Part shown: piece after piece, positions 45,806 to 54,880 of the stretch
How positions within the stretch are numbered: position 1 is the first letter of the stretch
How the letters are laid out: each line of letters opens with the position of its first letter
Assembly: GCF_001679785.1 (NCBI RefSeq)
Contig: NZ_CP016292.1
Span: forward strand, 124,001-188,000
Length of the DNA stretch: 64,000 bases
Reading direction: 5' to 3'
Source: Rhizobium leguminosarum
GTDB taxonomy: Bacteria > Pseudomonadota > Alphaproteobacteria > Rhizobiales > Rhizobiaceae
Position numbers and translations under genes: made by a program
The notes under the pieces: model-generated
What the model saw: only the letters and a program-made list of their open reading frames with translations
What the model was told of the DNA's origin: nothing
The model's database searches: none

Positions 45806-48800
45806 GTGGGAGCTAACGTCGTTGTTGCTCACGGGACCAGTGCTATTGGATTGCAGCGGTATCTATCCCATCAGAAGATAACTGTGATGCAGGCGACCCC
45901 GGCAGCGTGGCGTATGCTCTTCGACGCCGGATGGGAGGGTGCGCCCGATTTACGTGCGTTGTGTGGCGGCGAAGCGTTGCCTTCAGAACTGGCCTCGAAC
46001 CTCGGCAGAAGGGTAAAATCTCTCAGAAATCTTTATGGTCCGACGGAGACTACAATTTGGGCGACCACCTTTCCTACCGACACGAGAATTGAGGCGCCTC
46101 ACCGGTATGTGCCGATCGGCCGTCCGATTGCGAACACGCGGATCTATCTTCTGGACGGTCATGGCGCACCCGTTCCGTTTGGTGCGGTTGGCGAGCTTTA
46201 TATCGGCGGGGCGGGGGTGGCTCGCGGCTACCTGAACCGTCCGGATCTGACGGCGGAGCGGTTCCTGGCGGATCCGTTCAGCGGCAAGGCGGATGCCCGG
46301 ATGTACCGGAGCGGCGACCTTGCGCGCTACCTGCCGGACGGCAATCTCGAGTTTCTGGGCCGCAACGACGACCAGGTGAAGATCCGCGGCTTCCGCATCG
46401 AGCCGGGCGAGATCGCCGCCCGGCTGCTGGAGCATGAGCTTGTCGGCGATGCCGCGGTGGTGGCGCACGCGGATGCGGGGGGCGACAAGCGGCTTGTCGC
46501 CTACGTGGTTGTGAAGACGACGGACGGTTCGGCCGAAGCCGATGGCGCCGGGCTTGCTGCGTCGTTGCGGGCGCATCTGGGTGGCCTGCTGCCGGACTAC
46601 ATGGTGCCGTCGGCCTTCGTGCGGCTGGAAGCACTGCCGCTGACGGTGAACGGCAAGCTCGACCGCAAGGCGCTGCCGGTCCCCGACGACGATGCCTATG
46701 CGCGTCGGGCCTATGAGGCGCCGCAGGGCGAGATCGAGACGCTGCTGGCCGGGATCTGGGCCGAGCTTCTCGGCGTTGAGCGGGTCGGGCGCCACGACAA
46801 CTTCTTCGAGCTCGGCGGCCACTCATTGTTGGCGGTTCAAATGATGGAGCGTCTGCGGCGGCTGTCGCTCGGGGTCGAGGTTCGCACCGTATTTGCAAAG
46901 CCGATGCTTGCCGATCTGGCGGCCAATCTTGGCAGCCACCGGGAGGTGGCGGTGCCTGCCAACCCGATCACGGAACAGAGTACGGCGATCACGCCGCAGA
47001 TGCTGCCGCTGATCGATCTTACCCAACCGGAGATCGACCGGATCGTGTCGACGGTGCCCGGCGGCGTCGGCAATATCCAGGATATCTATGGCCTGTCGCC
47101 GCTGCAGGACGGCATTCTGTTCCATCATTTGCTGGCAACCCAGGGTGACCCCTATCTCCTGGTGTCGCAGATGGCCTTTGCCGAGCGGGGTGTGCTCGAT
47201 CGCTACCTTGCTGCGGTTCAACAGGTGGTCGACCGCCACGACATTCTGCGCACGGCCTTTGTCTGGGAGGGTCTGTCGAGCCCGGCGCAGGTTGTCTGGC
47301 GCAAGGCGTCCTTGGATGTGCTCGAGGTCGAGCTGGAGGGCTGTGATGGTTCCGGCGCCGATGAGCTCAGGCGGCGGTTCGATCCGCGCCAGTACCGTCT
47401 CGACCTTGGCCGGGCGCCGCTGATGCGGTTCGTGATCGCGCGCGAACCGGGCAGTGGGCGCTGGCTGCTTTTGGTGTTGCAGCACCATCTGATCGGCGAT
47501 CATACGACGGCCGAAGTGATGTATGCCGAGGTCCGGGCCGTGCTGCAGGGGCGCGCGCATGAGCTTGCAACGCCGCAGCCGTTCCGCAACCTGGTGGCGC
47601 AGGCGCGGCTTGGCATGGATGCCAAAGCGCATGAAGCGTTCTTCCGGGAGATGCTGGCCGACATCGACGAGCCGACGCTGCCGTTCGGTCTGAGCGAGGT
47701 CTACGGCGACGGCCGCGGATCCCGCGAGGCACGGCGGATGCTGCCGGAGGCGCTCAACGATCGGCTGCGCCACCAGGCGCGGCGGCTGGGGGTGAGTCTG
47801 GCTAGCCTTTGCCATCTGGCCTGGGCCCAGGTGATGGCGCTGAGCAGCGGGCGCGAGCAGGTGGTGTTCGGCACGGTGCTGTTCGGCCGCATGCATGCGG
47901 GTGCCGGCGCCGACCGTACCATGGGCTTGTTCATGAATACCTTGCCGTTGCGGCTGGATCTGGATGAGACCGGGGTCGAGGAAAGTGTGCGTATCGCCCA
48001 CGCCCGTCTGGCCGAATTGCTCTCACACGAGCATGCCTCGCTGGCATTGGCGCAACGCTGCAGCGATATTGCCGCACCAGCGCCACTGTTCAGTGCGCTG
48101 CTGAACTATCGCCACAACACGCCGGCCATGGCCGGCGAGGGAACAAGCGACGTGCTGTCCGGCATGGAATGGCTGGGGGACGAGGAACGGACCAACTACC
48201 CGCTGACATTGTCGGTGGATGATTTTGGTCAGGAGCTGGGGCTCACGGCGGATGCGGTCGAACCGATCTCCGCCGATCGGATCTGCGGCTACATGCAGCG
48301 GGCGCTCGAGCAACTGGTCGACGCGCTGGAGCAAGCGCCCGATAGGCCGGTGCGCGAGCTCGACATTCTTCCGGCTGAGGAGCGCAGCTACCTGCTGGAG
48401 GAGTTGAACCGGACGGAAGCGGACTATCCGTCGGATCTTTGCGTGCATGCGCTGTTCGAGGCGCAGGTGCGCCGGGCGCCCGACGCGGTCGCACTGGTCT
48501 TCGAAGAGCAGTCGATCTCCTATGGCGCGCTCAATGCCGATGCCAACCGGCTGGCCCATCATCTGATCGGGCTCGGGGTGAGGCCGGATCAGCCGGTGGC
48601 GATCTGCCTGGAACGCAGCCCGGCGATGGTGGTGGGACTGCTGGCGATCCTCAAGGCCGGCGGCGCCTATGTGCCGCTCGACCCGGCCTATCCGTCGGCG
48701 CGGCTGCGGCAGATTGTCGAGGATGCCGCACCGCGGCGGCTGCTTTGCGATGCCGCCGGACGCGCCGCACTCGGCGCCGAGGCAATCGCCGATCTGAGCG

Positions 48801-50299
48801 TGGTCGATCTCAATGCGGCCACGCCCGCCTGGGCCGACCAGTCCGCTGACGATCCCGACCCGCATGCCCTCGGCCTGACAGCGCGCCATCTCGCCTATGT
48901 CATCTACACATCGGGATCCACCGGCACCCCTAAGGGCGTCATGGTCGAGCATCGCGGGATGACCAATTATCTAAGCTGGGCTCGTGAGAGCTACGCTCCC
49001 ACATCCTCCTCCGTCGTCTCCTCTTCGCTCGCCTTCGATGCCACGGTCAACAGCCTGTTTGCGCCTTTGGTCTCTGGCGGCCATGCATTGCTTACGAAAG
49101 AGGGGGACGAGGTCGAGGGGATCAGGTCGAGGGTCGGCACACCGTGCGGGCTGGTCAATGTCACCCCGATCCTTCTGGATGTTCTGGGACAGCAGCTGCA
49201 GTCGGCTGGAGGTTCCAGTCAGGTGGAGGTGCTCGTCATTGGCGGTGAGGCATTGTCGTCTTCGACGGTCGAGCTATGGCGTCAGATCCAGCCGGCTGCT
49301 AGAATGGTCAACGAGTATGGCCCGACGGAAGCGGTTGTCGGTTGTGCTTTCCATGACATCCCTGCAGACCTTTCCGCATCGACGAATGTGCCGATCGGGC
49401 GTCCGATCTCGAACACGCGGCTTTATGTGCTTGACGACCATGGTCAGCCGGTTCCGTTTGGTGCGGTTGGCGAGCTTTATATCGGCGGGGCGGGGGTGGC
49501 GCGCGGCTACCTGAACCGTCCGGATCTGACGGCGGAGCGGTTCCTGGCGGATCCGTTCAGCGGCAAGGCGGATGCCCGGATGTACCGGAGCGGCGACCTT
49601 GCGCGCTACCTGCCGGACGGCAATCTCGAGTTTCTGGGCCGCAACGACGACCAGGTGAAGATCCGCGGCTTCCGCATCGAGCCGGGCGAGATCGCCGCCC
49701 GGCTGCTGGAGCATGAGCTTGTCGGCGATGCCGCGGTGGTGGCGCACGCGGATGCGGGGGGCGACAAGCGGCTTGTCGCCTACGTGGTTGTGAAGACGAC
49801 GGACGGTTCGGCCGAAGCCGATGGCGCCGGGCTTGCTGCGTCGTTGCGGGCGCATCTGGGTGGCCTGCTGCCGGACTACATGGTGCCGTCGGCCTTCGTG
49901 CGGCTGGAAGCACTGCCGCTGACGGTGAACGGCAAGCTCGACCGCAAGGCGCTGCCGGTCCCCGACGACGATGCCTATGCGCGTCGGGCCTATGAGGCGC
50001 CGCAGGGCGAGATCGAGACGCTGCTGGCCGGGATCTGGGCCGAGCTTCTCGGCGTCGAGCGGGTCGGGCGCCACGACAACTTCTTCGAGCTCGGCGGCCA
50101 CTCATTGTTGGCGGTGCGCCTGCTCGTCCGGCTGACAGAGGCCTTGGCAGTGGAGCTGCCGCTGGCGATCCTGTTCGCCAAGCCAACATTGGCCGAGCTA
50201 GCCCGTGAATCTTCCATCAGCTTGATTATTCAAGAATTTGATAGCCACCAACTTCAGAAACTGCTTTCTTCTGGCGTTGGTGCATGGATCGGGACTTGA
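45806..50299 (+). CDS. Non-ribosomal peptide synthetase, 3' part ('A-T-C-A-T), cut at 3' end by IS5
   Basis: Opens at the IS3 junction (GTG of the target duplication) with the second half of adenylation domain 2 (residues 1-265: ITVMQATPAAW, LYGPTETTIWATTF). With the 57-bp island, the A2 code reads D-I-L-Q-L-G-L-I-W-K, the published glycine code. Carrier 2 is near 320-345, condensation 3 about 400-830 (again HHLIGDH near 560), adenylation 3 about 880-1370 (SLAFDATVNS; code read as D-A-N-N-V-G-E-V-G, unassigned), and carrier 3 near 1420-1440. There is no thioesterase. NRPS sequence ends at 50276 (LLSS); the final residues GVGAWIGT come from an IS5 end. Confidence 0.88.
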   Translation: MGANVVVAHGTSAIGLQRYLSHQKITVMQATPAAWRMLFDAGWEGAPDLRALCGGEALPSELASNLGRRVKSLRNLYGPTETTIWATTFPTDTRIEAPHRYVPIGRPIANTRIYLLDGHGAPVPFGAVGELYIGGAGVARGYLNRPDLTAERFLADPFSGKADARMYRSGDLARYLPDGNLEFLGRNDDQVKIRGFRIEPGEIAARLLEHELVGDAAVVAHADAGGDKRLVAYVVVKTTDGSAEADGAGLAASLRAHLGGLLPDYMVPSAFVRLEALPLTVNGKLDRKALPVPDDDAYARRAYEAPQGEIETLLAGIWAELLGVERVGRHDNFFELGGHSLLAVQMMERLRRLSLGVEVRTVFAKPMLADLAANLGSHREVAVPANPITEQSTAITPQMLPLIDLTQPEIDRIVSTVPGGVGNIQDIYGLSPLQDGILFHHLLATQGDPYLLVSQMAFAERGVLDRYLAAVQQVVDRHDILRTAFVWEGLSSPAQVVWRKASLDVLEVELEGCDGSGADELRRRFDPRQYRLDLGRAPLMRFVIAREPGSGRWLLLVLQHHLIGDHTTAEVMYAEVRAVLQGRAHELATPQPFRNLVAQARLGMDAKAHEAFFREMLADIDEPTLPFGLSEVYGDGRGSREARRMLPEALNDRLRHQARRLGVSLASLCHLAWAQVMALSSGREQVVFGTVLFGRMHAGAGADRTMGLFMNTLPLRLDLDETGVEESVRIAHARLAELLSHEHASLALAQRCSDIAAPAPLFSALLNYRHNTPAMAGEGTSDVLSGMEWLGDEERTNYPLTLSVDDFGQELGLTADAVEPISADRICGYMQRALEQLVDALEQAPDRPVRELDILPAEERSYLLEELNRTEADYPSDLCVHALFEAQVRRAPDAVALVFEEQSISYGALNADANRLAHHLIGLGVRPDQPVAICLERSPAMVVGLLAILKAGGAYVPLDPAYPSARLRQIVEDAAPRRLLCDAAGRAALGAEAIADLSVVDLNAATPAWADQSADDPDPHALGLTARHLAYVIYTSGSTGTPKGVMVEHRGMTNYLSWARESYAPTSSSVVSSSLAFDATVNSLFAPLVSGGHALLTKEGDEVEGIRSRVGTPCGLVNVTPILLDVLGQQLQSAGGSSQVEVLVIGGEALSSSTVELWRQIQPAARMVNEYGPTEAVVGCAFHDIPADLSASTNVPIGRPISNTRLYVLDDHGQPVPFGAVGELYIGGAGVARGYLNRPDLTAERFLADPFSGKADARMYRSGDLARYLPDGNLEFLGRNDDQVKIRGFRIEPGEIAARLLEHELVGDAAVVAHADAGGDKRLVAYVVVKTTDGSAEADGAGLAASLRAHLGGLLPDYMVPSAFVRLEALPLTVNGKLDRKALPVPDDDAYARRAYEAPQGEIETLLAGIWAELLGVERVGRHDNFFELGGHSLLAVRLLVRLTEALAVELPLAILFAKPTLAELARESSISLIIQEFDSHQLQKLLSSGVGAWIGT
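46113..48548 (+). repeat. 2.4-kb near-identical NRPS module repeat, unit 2
   Basis: Partner of 38962-41397 (offset 7151 bp). Covers the end of A2, carrier 2, condensation 3 and the start of A3. After 48548 the two copies diverge gradually, then completely in the substrate-specifying part of the adenylation domains. Confidence 0.8.
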
Positions 50300-50735
50300 G
50301 CGGATCTGATCTGTGATGGGGCTATCTATGTGGTCGGCCCATTGCGGCGGATGGATTTAGGGCGTGCGCATGCAAGCATACGATTGAGGGCGGCGCAGCC
50401 GATGGCCACTTCCGTCTGCTGAGTGTGAAACGACCGAGCCCGCAGACGCCGCCCGATGATGGACTTGTATCGGCCGATGGCAGTCTCGACCAGCGAGCGC
50501 TTGCTGTAGCCGGTGGAGACCTGCCATTTCATTCGCCCGTCTCTGCTGATTGCAGGATATGCTGATCCCTTTGTCCGGGAGATTGATCGCCGGCTGGTTC
50601 GATCGCGTTGGCGCGCGGGGGAATGACGATGACGGCAGCCGCACTGTGGTCGGCGACCGCGTCGTAGGTGGGCTTCCCGTCATAGGCGCCGTCGGCTGTG
50701 AACTGCCCGATCCGACTATCGATCTGGTTGAGCAA
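50277..50735 (-). mobile_element. IS5-family fragment, copy B (3' end of transposase only)
   Basis: Begins with the terminal repeat TTGGTGCATGGATCGGGACTT at 50277 and matches copies A and C, encoding the transposase C-terminal third on the minus strand (LLNQIDSRIGQFTADGAYDG through CARPKSIRRNGPTT). It ends abruptly near 50735, where a decayed copy of the backbone helicase begins. It truncates the 3' end of the NRPS gene. Confidence 0.8.
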
Positions 50736-50736
50736 T

Positions 50737-51655
50737 ACGGCACCGAGGGGAGTGACGGTGACGGCAAGATCGATTTCGTAATCGGTGCCGGTGGGCTGGA
50801 GCACGGTTCGTATAGTGATAGCGGTCGCCACGTCCGAACCGTTCACCCTCGTTAAGATCCCGCTCGCGCGCATCGGTGGGTTCGATCTCGTCCTCCTGCT
50901 GCAGTTGGACGAGGTTGAGGATTTCCTTCATCAGGTTACGGCCGGCGGTTTTGTGATCCCTCTCGACGGCATCGAGCACGGCCATCGAAAATGCATCGCC
51001 TGCAGTCGGCACGAGACGGGCAATGTCCTCGCCAATGTCGCTGATGCGCCGGGTCGACGTTTCGATATCGCGTTCAGCGTCTGGTATCTGTCGGCGAACC
51101 GCGAAGAGGTCGTCGTCGTGCGCGGCCCGCAGCCTTTCGAGGGCAATATCGGCTTCAAGCCCGGCCTTCTGCATCAGCCGCTCGTCACCGCTCGCAATGG
51201 CTTTCGCCATCGCGAACTGGTTGGCCGCACCCTCACCGAGATCTTCGAGCCGGCGGATAGACGTGTCGCCGGAGAGCGCCGCTGCAATGAAGCGCGCCTT
51301 GCGCTCATTGTTCTGCCACATCGACGCATCCAAGGATCCTTGCGTGGCATAGGCAAAGATATCGACCTCATCATGCTGGTTGCCCTGACGCATGATCCGG
51401 CCCTCGCGCTGTTCGATGTGTGATGGCAGCCACGGCACGTCGAGATGATGCATTACCTTAAGGCGAAGCTGCGCATTGACGCCGGTGCCATGGTCTCGGA
51501 CGAACCAAGCAGGACCCGGACCTTCCCGGCGCGCACGTTGGCGAACAGCCGCTGCTTGGCCTCGGTCTTCTTGTAATCCTGCATGAAGGCAATTTCCGCC
51601 GCCGGCACCCCGTGCCCGACCAACTCGTCACGGATCCAGCGATAGGCGGAAAAGC
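50737..51655 (-). pseudogene. Decayed second copy of the methylase/helicase C-terminal region
   Basis: Two frames together parallel residues about 1340-1640 of the 6073-11163 protein. Shared stretches include YRWIRDELVGHGVPAAEIAF, MQDYKKTEAKQRLFANVRAG, LDVPWLPSHIEQREGRIMRQ and LSGDTSIRRLEDLGEGAANQ. It has at least one frameshift (around 51490), a missing residue (ADIALERL versus ADIARLERL), and no upstream part. Divergence shows it is not a recent duplicate, so it probably came from a related plasmid. The IS5 fragment fuses to it at 50735. Confidence 0.8.
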
Positions 51656-51659
51656 CGCA

Positions 51660-51892
51660 GGTCGGCGTCGCGGCCAATCTGAAAACCGAAGACTTCGCGC
51701 ACGGATACGCGCCATTGGCGGAGCTGTGGCGATGAGGAAATTGCAGAGGCTCTTGCTTATTACAAAGGCGATGTGCAATCTGCGCTGGCATCGATGCTGC
51801 AATCGCTACCTTCGCTAGCTGCGAGTATTGACGAAGGCGCCACGGGCCGTGGCGTCACGCGCGCGTGGCGGCCGAGATACGAGCGAGATTGA
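51660..51892 (+). pseudogene. Hypothetical gene scraps
   Basis: Two plus-strand frames look protein-like: VGVAANLKTEDFAHGYAPLA ending at a TGA, then DEEIAEALAYYKGDVQSALA...RGVTRAWRPRYERD ending at 51892, just before the next ATG. They may be two pieces of one frameshifted plasmid protein. No family was assigned. Confidence 0.35.
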
Positions 51893-51893
51893 T

Positions 51894-52206
51894 ATGCTTG
51901 ACCATGAGCAACCCAAAACCGTCGCCTTCGAAGTGGCATTTAACGACTGGTGGCGGTCGCAACCATCGTCTTTCCGAGACAGCGTTACCCCGTCGGCTGC
52001 ACGCGCGTGCTTTCGCGCAGGATATAGCGCCGCAAGAACGCCACCGAACGCCGCTTCGTCTTCAGGGCGGGCCGCATGCGGATCACAGTCTGGGCAATTG
52101 GCCCTACGGCAGCGAAGGGGAAGGCCGAAATGGAGGCGGATCTCCGGGCAGCAAAGAAGGGATGGCCCAAGCCGAAAGCGGGCTGGCAACTCCAGGAGGA
52201 AAGATG
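51894..52206 (+). pseudogene. Small plasmid hypothetical protein, apparent -1 frameshift
   Basis: From the ATG at 51894: MLDHEQPKTVAFEVAFNDWW and SQPSSFRDSVTPSAARACFR up to GYSAA. After restoring one base near 52030 it continues KNATERRFVFRAGRMRITVW and IGPTAAKGKAEMEADLRAAKKGW to a stop near 52206, which overlaps the next possible start (ATGA). The combined product is about 104 aa and coherent, whereas the uncorrected frame becomes low-complexity. Family unknown. Confidence 0.5.
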
Positions 52207-52365
52207 AGCGATACCGACAACCCGGCCCTCCCGCGACTCGACACGTCGTGCGATCGGCGCTTACCCGGCAGGACGACCTTTCCTTGCTGCAAACAGTCTG
52301 AAACGATCACTTTTCAGGAGAGTCATCACGTTGTCTCGACGACGACGGGGGATCCCTTTTCGTAG
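52204..52365 (+). CDS. Possible small protein (53 aa)
   Basis: ATG at 52204 behind AGGAGGAAAG, overlapping the preceding stop. Begins MSDTDNPALPRLDTSCDRRL and ends HHVVSTTTGDPFS. An internal alternative frame reads ALTRQDDLSLLQTV, so this gene too may be frameshifted. No domain; the strong ribosome site is the main support. Confidence 0.35.
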   Translation: MSDTDNPALPRLDTSCDRRLPGRTTFPCCKQSETITFQESHHVVSTTTGDPFS

Positions 52366-52958
52366 ACCCCTGAGGGTACAGGCCCTCAGACCCTTCGGTT
52401 GACCTCAGCAGGTCGTATGATCGCCGAATCAGAAAAAGGGACGACGAAATCGCAGCCGCGAAGGGGCGCTTGTCCATAGGTGCACACCACTGTTTGCAGG
52501 CGGAGGCACGTGGGAACCCTCAGTCGCCAGCGCCTACGTTTTCGGTTGCCGACGATACAGCGAACGTAGGCTTCTGCTGCGAGAAGTACACCCGCGGATA
52601 CTCGTCCTGATGGATGGGATCACTCGGTGTGGCGCTTGATCATCGTCCATGATCTAACCGGGACAGCGATATTTGGACAGAGTTGGATCATGTCCGGCAG
52701 CCACCAGTGTTTTCCGGTGGGGTCGGGTTGTTGGTCACAATCAACTTACGACATCGTCGTCACCTTTGTCGGTTACGTGACAGTCCCTGACAGGCGTTCT
52801 ACTCCTCAACCCCGTATTTTTCGCCCACATCGCTGAAATAGCAGCTCGTCAGCTCAATCGGCCTGCTTGGCACCACTCTTGAAGCTAATGAGAGGCGGCG
52901 GAAAGGCAGCCGCATCCACACTGCTTCCGCAGTCGTGCGAAAACGAGAGGACATTCCG
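52366..52958. other. 590-bp stretch without a gene
   Basis: No convincing frame. A TGTTTTCCGGTGGGGTCG string near 52707 also occurs at about 30963 beside the transposase of ISNCY copy 1, and CCGGGACAGCGAT near 52661 resembles IS21 end repeats, so the stretch probably contains eroded IS sequence. Confidence 0.4.
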
Positions 52959-53507
52959 ATGAAGTTTTCTTTGTCGCGCATGAAAAAGATCAGCGATTTG
53001 GTTTTGCTGTTCTCCGCTTTCTCTTGCAGCTATGCCAGCGAAACCCTGGCAAACGTTGCAACGCGCCAAGCCCTCACACTTTACGGAAACGCCGCACTGA
53101 CCGGGTTGTGCAGACATCTGAGCACGAACAGACTATGGGTCTGCGAGCTATCCGACAATCCCGACATACACCTGACTTTCAACGCTGACACGGCATTGCA
53201 CATTACGGTGAGGACGCCGAGCTGTGAAGGAAACTCGGTCTTGGATGGCGAATGGCCCGACAACCTTAAGCTCGCCCCCGGCCAGCCGAAAAAGGTATGC
53301 AACGTCAAAATCGTCGACGAAAAAGAGGGCGATTACCTGGACAGGTTGAATGCCCTGCCCGAAATTATTTCAAAGTGCGAGGTCAGTTTCCAAGAAGCCT
53401 TCCTCAAGAACAGACTCAACGCGGAAACCGCCAATTTCTACATCGGGCAGTGCAAGCGCTATCCGGCTCCGCCCAAAACGTCGCAGGATGAGGATCAATC
53501 AGAATGA
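52959..53507 (+). CDS. Exported hypothetical protein (182 aa)
   Basis: Start at the ATG at 52959 (MKFSLSRMKKISDLVLLFSA) with GAGAGG 8 bp upstream. The N-terminus is a Sec signal peptide (basic n-region, hydrophobic LVLLFSAFSC, cleavage near YASETLA). The mature part has six Cys (LCRHLS, WVCELS, PSCEGN, KVCNVK, SKCEV, GQCKRY), suggesting disulfides in the periplasm. No recognised family. It is an isolated gene with IS remnants on both sides. Confidence 0.65.
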   Translation: MKFSLSRMKKISDLVLLFSAFSCSYASETLANVATRQALTLYGNAALTGLCRHLSTNRLWVCELSDNPDIHLTFNADTALHITVRTPSCEGNSVLDGEWPDNLKLAPGQPKKVCNVKIVDEKEGDYLDRLNALPEIISKCEVSFQEAFLKNRLNAETANFYIGQCKRYPAPPKTSQDEDQSE

Positions 53508-53718
53508 GACTCGGCTTGCGGCGAATACATTCGTACAGTTCCGGGAGACGTCGCCCCATCCTCCCGTTGTAAAGGCGACCACGCGGATACCGGAGGGTCC
53601 TGAGGAGTAGCGGAAGACCTCGGCGTCGAAGATGTGTTCAACAGGATCGGGCCGGCGCCATTCGAGCGGCGGCCTGACCTGCGGTGTAAGGCGCGATCAT
53701 GGTAATAACGCGCGAGGA
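53508..53718. other. Short stretch with a minus-strand coding scrap
   Basis: The minus strand can be read as FDAEVFRYSSGPSGIRVVAF then TTGGWGDVSRNCTNVFAASR, coherent but without start, stop or family. It probably belongs to a gene truncated by the IS6 insertion. Confidence 0.3.
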
Positions 53719-54520
53719 CGATGTCACGTTGTCTGCGGCTTAACGATTGTGGGATAACGGGTTGGGATGAACAGTCCGACCGTAAGCTACAAGAACCACC
53801 GCTTTCCACCGCAGATCATCGCCCGTGCGGTCTGGCTGTATTTTCGGTTCCCTTTGAGCCTAAGGATGGTCGAGGAGATGCTGTTGGAGCGCGGTATCGT
53901 CGTCTCCCATGAGACGATCCGGAGATGGGGTCGCAAATTCGGAACGGCTTATGCCAAGCAGTTGTGCAGAAAGAGGCCTTCGCGAAAGGATATCTGGCCT
54001 CTGGATGAGGTGGTGATTTCCATCGGCGGCCGCAAACATTGGCTCTGGCGTGCCGTTGACCAGGACGGTTACGTTCTCGACGAGATCGTTCAAGCCCGCC
54101 GCGATACCCAAGCCGCCAGGCGATTGCTGGTCAGGCTGCTGAAGAAGCAAGGCCTGACGCCGAAGCGGATCGTCACCGACAAATTGCGCTCATATGGTGC
54201 TGCAAGACGGGAGGTGATGCCCGCCGTCGAACATCGATCGCACAAGGGCCTGAACAATCGGGCCGAGAATTCTCACGTGCCGCTTCGAAAACGGGAGCGG
54301 ATGATGCAGGGATTTCGATCGGTCGGCGGCTTGCAACGGTTCATATCGATCTTTTCGGCACTCCGAAATCTCTTCGTCCCCCCGCACCAGAAAAGCGCAG
54401 CTCTCGCCATCCACATCCATCGGATCCGCGCATGGCGCAGTGGAAAGCCGTGACCGGCGCAACCGCCTGACGTCTCAGACAAGCGCCCTGTTCCGACCTT
54501 GATCAAACAACGTGACATCG
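53719..54520 (+). mobile_element. IS6-family element inserted in another IS6
   Basis: Inverted ends CGATGTCACGTTGT near 53719 and ACAACGTGACATCG ending near 54520 enclose an intact transposase gene. To its right is the N-terminal remnant of a different IS6 on the opposite strand. Confidence 0.8.
53767..54453 (+). CDS. IS6-family transposase (228 aa)
   Basis: MNSPTVSYKNHRFPPQIIAR and LRMVEEMLLERGIVVSHETI (HTH), WPLDEVVISIGGRKHWLWRA (Asp 1), IVTDKLRSYGAARREVMPAV (Asp 2), NNRAENSHVPLRKRERMMQG (Glu). Complete and similar to, but distinct from, the 26559-27263 protein. Confidence 0.92.
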   Translation: MNSPTVSYKNHRFPPQIIARAVWLYFRFPLSLRMVEEMLLERGIVVSHETIRRWGRKFGTAYAKQLCRKRPSRKDIWPLDEVVISIGGRKHWLWRAVDQDGYVLDEIVQARRDTQAARRLLVRLLKKQGLTPKRIVTDKLRSYGAARREVMPAVEHRSHKGLNNRAENSHVPLRKRERMMQGFRSVGGLQRFISIFSALRNLFVPPHQKSAALAIHIHRIRAWRSGKP

Positions 54521-54592
54521 CCCGCTGCGCAATGATCTCAGCGGGAAAGCGGTGGCGACGATAAAGCGGATCACGAGCAACTTCTGACATGG
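54521..54592 (-). mobile_element. IS6 transposase N-terminal remnant
   Basis: The minus strand encodes MSEVARDPLYRRHRFPAEII then AQRA, the usual beginning of another IS6 subgroup. It breaks at the end of the inserted IS6 element (54520), showing a nested insertion. Confidence 0.55.
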
Positions 54593-54724
54593 CCCATGTA
54601 CGCACATCTTCATCAGCCGTCGGTTAACTTTAAGGTGCCCTGCGATCACCACAGCCGCAACGCGCATTGCAAAATCGGATACTTCGCCGCCATCTCGATA
54701 CCTAAAAGCTTCAATCGCTTAAGC

Positions 54725-54880
54725 GTTGTTCAGGGCCGACTAAAGACAGCGCCTCATCCTTCACCCAGATGGTCAAATCACCACGTTGACGCAGGCTTTC
54801 ATTATATGCCGGCCAATTCGTCACTTGATATTTCTGCTTGGCAATCTTGTCCCGCCGAGCGGCATTGAACGTGTGCAGAA
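54725..54880 (-). mobile_element. IS5-family transposase N-terminal remnant
   Basis: The minus strand reads NAARRDKIAKQKYQVTNWPA then YNESLRQRGDLTIWVKDEAL, paralleling the start of IS5 transposases (K..VTNW..Y...LR.RG.LT.W). Not the same subgroup as copies A-D. The rest is absent. The flanking bases 54593-54724 and 54881-55189 show no other gene. Confidence 0.55.

Noticed and set aside
36519..50299. Direct repeats considered as a CRISPR-like or tandem array
   Set aside because: The repeats are kilobase-long coding modules, not short repeats with spacers; no CRISPR array was seen anywhere.
50200..50299. Thioesterase or reductase release domain at the NRPS end
   Set aside because: Only a carrier tail and IS5-derived codons are present; no GxSxG or NAD-binding motif.
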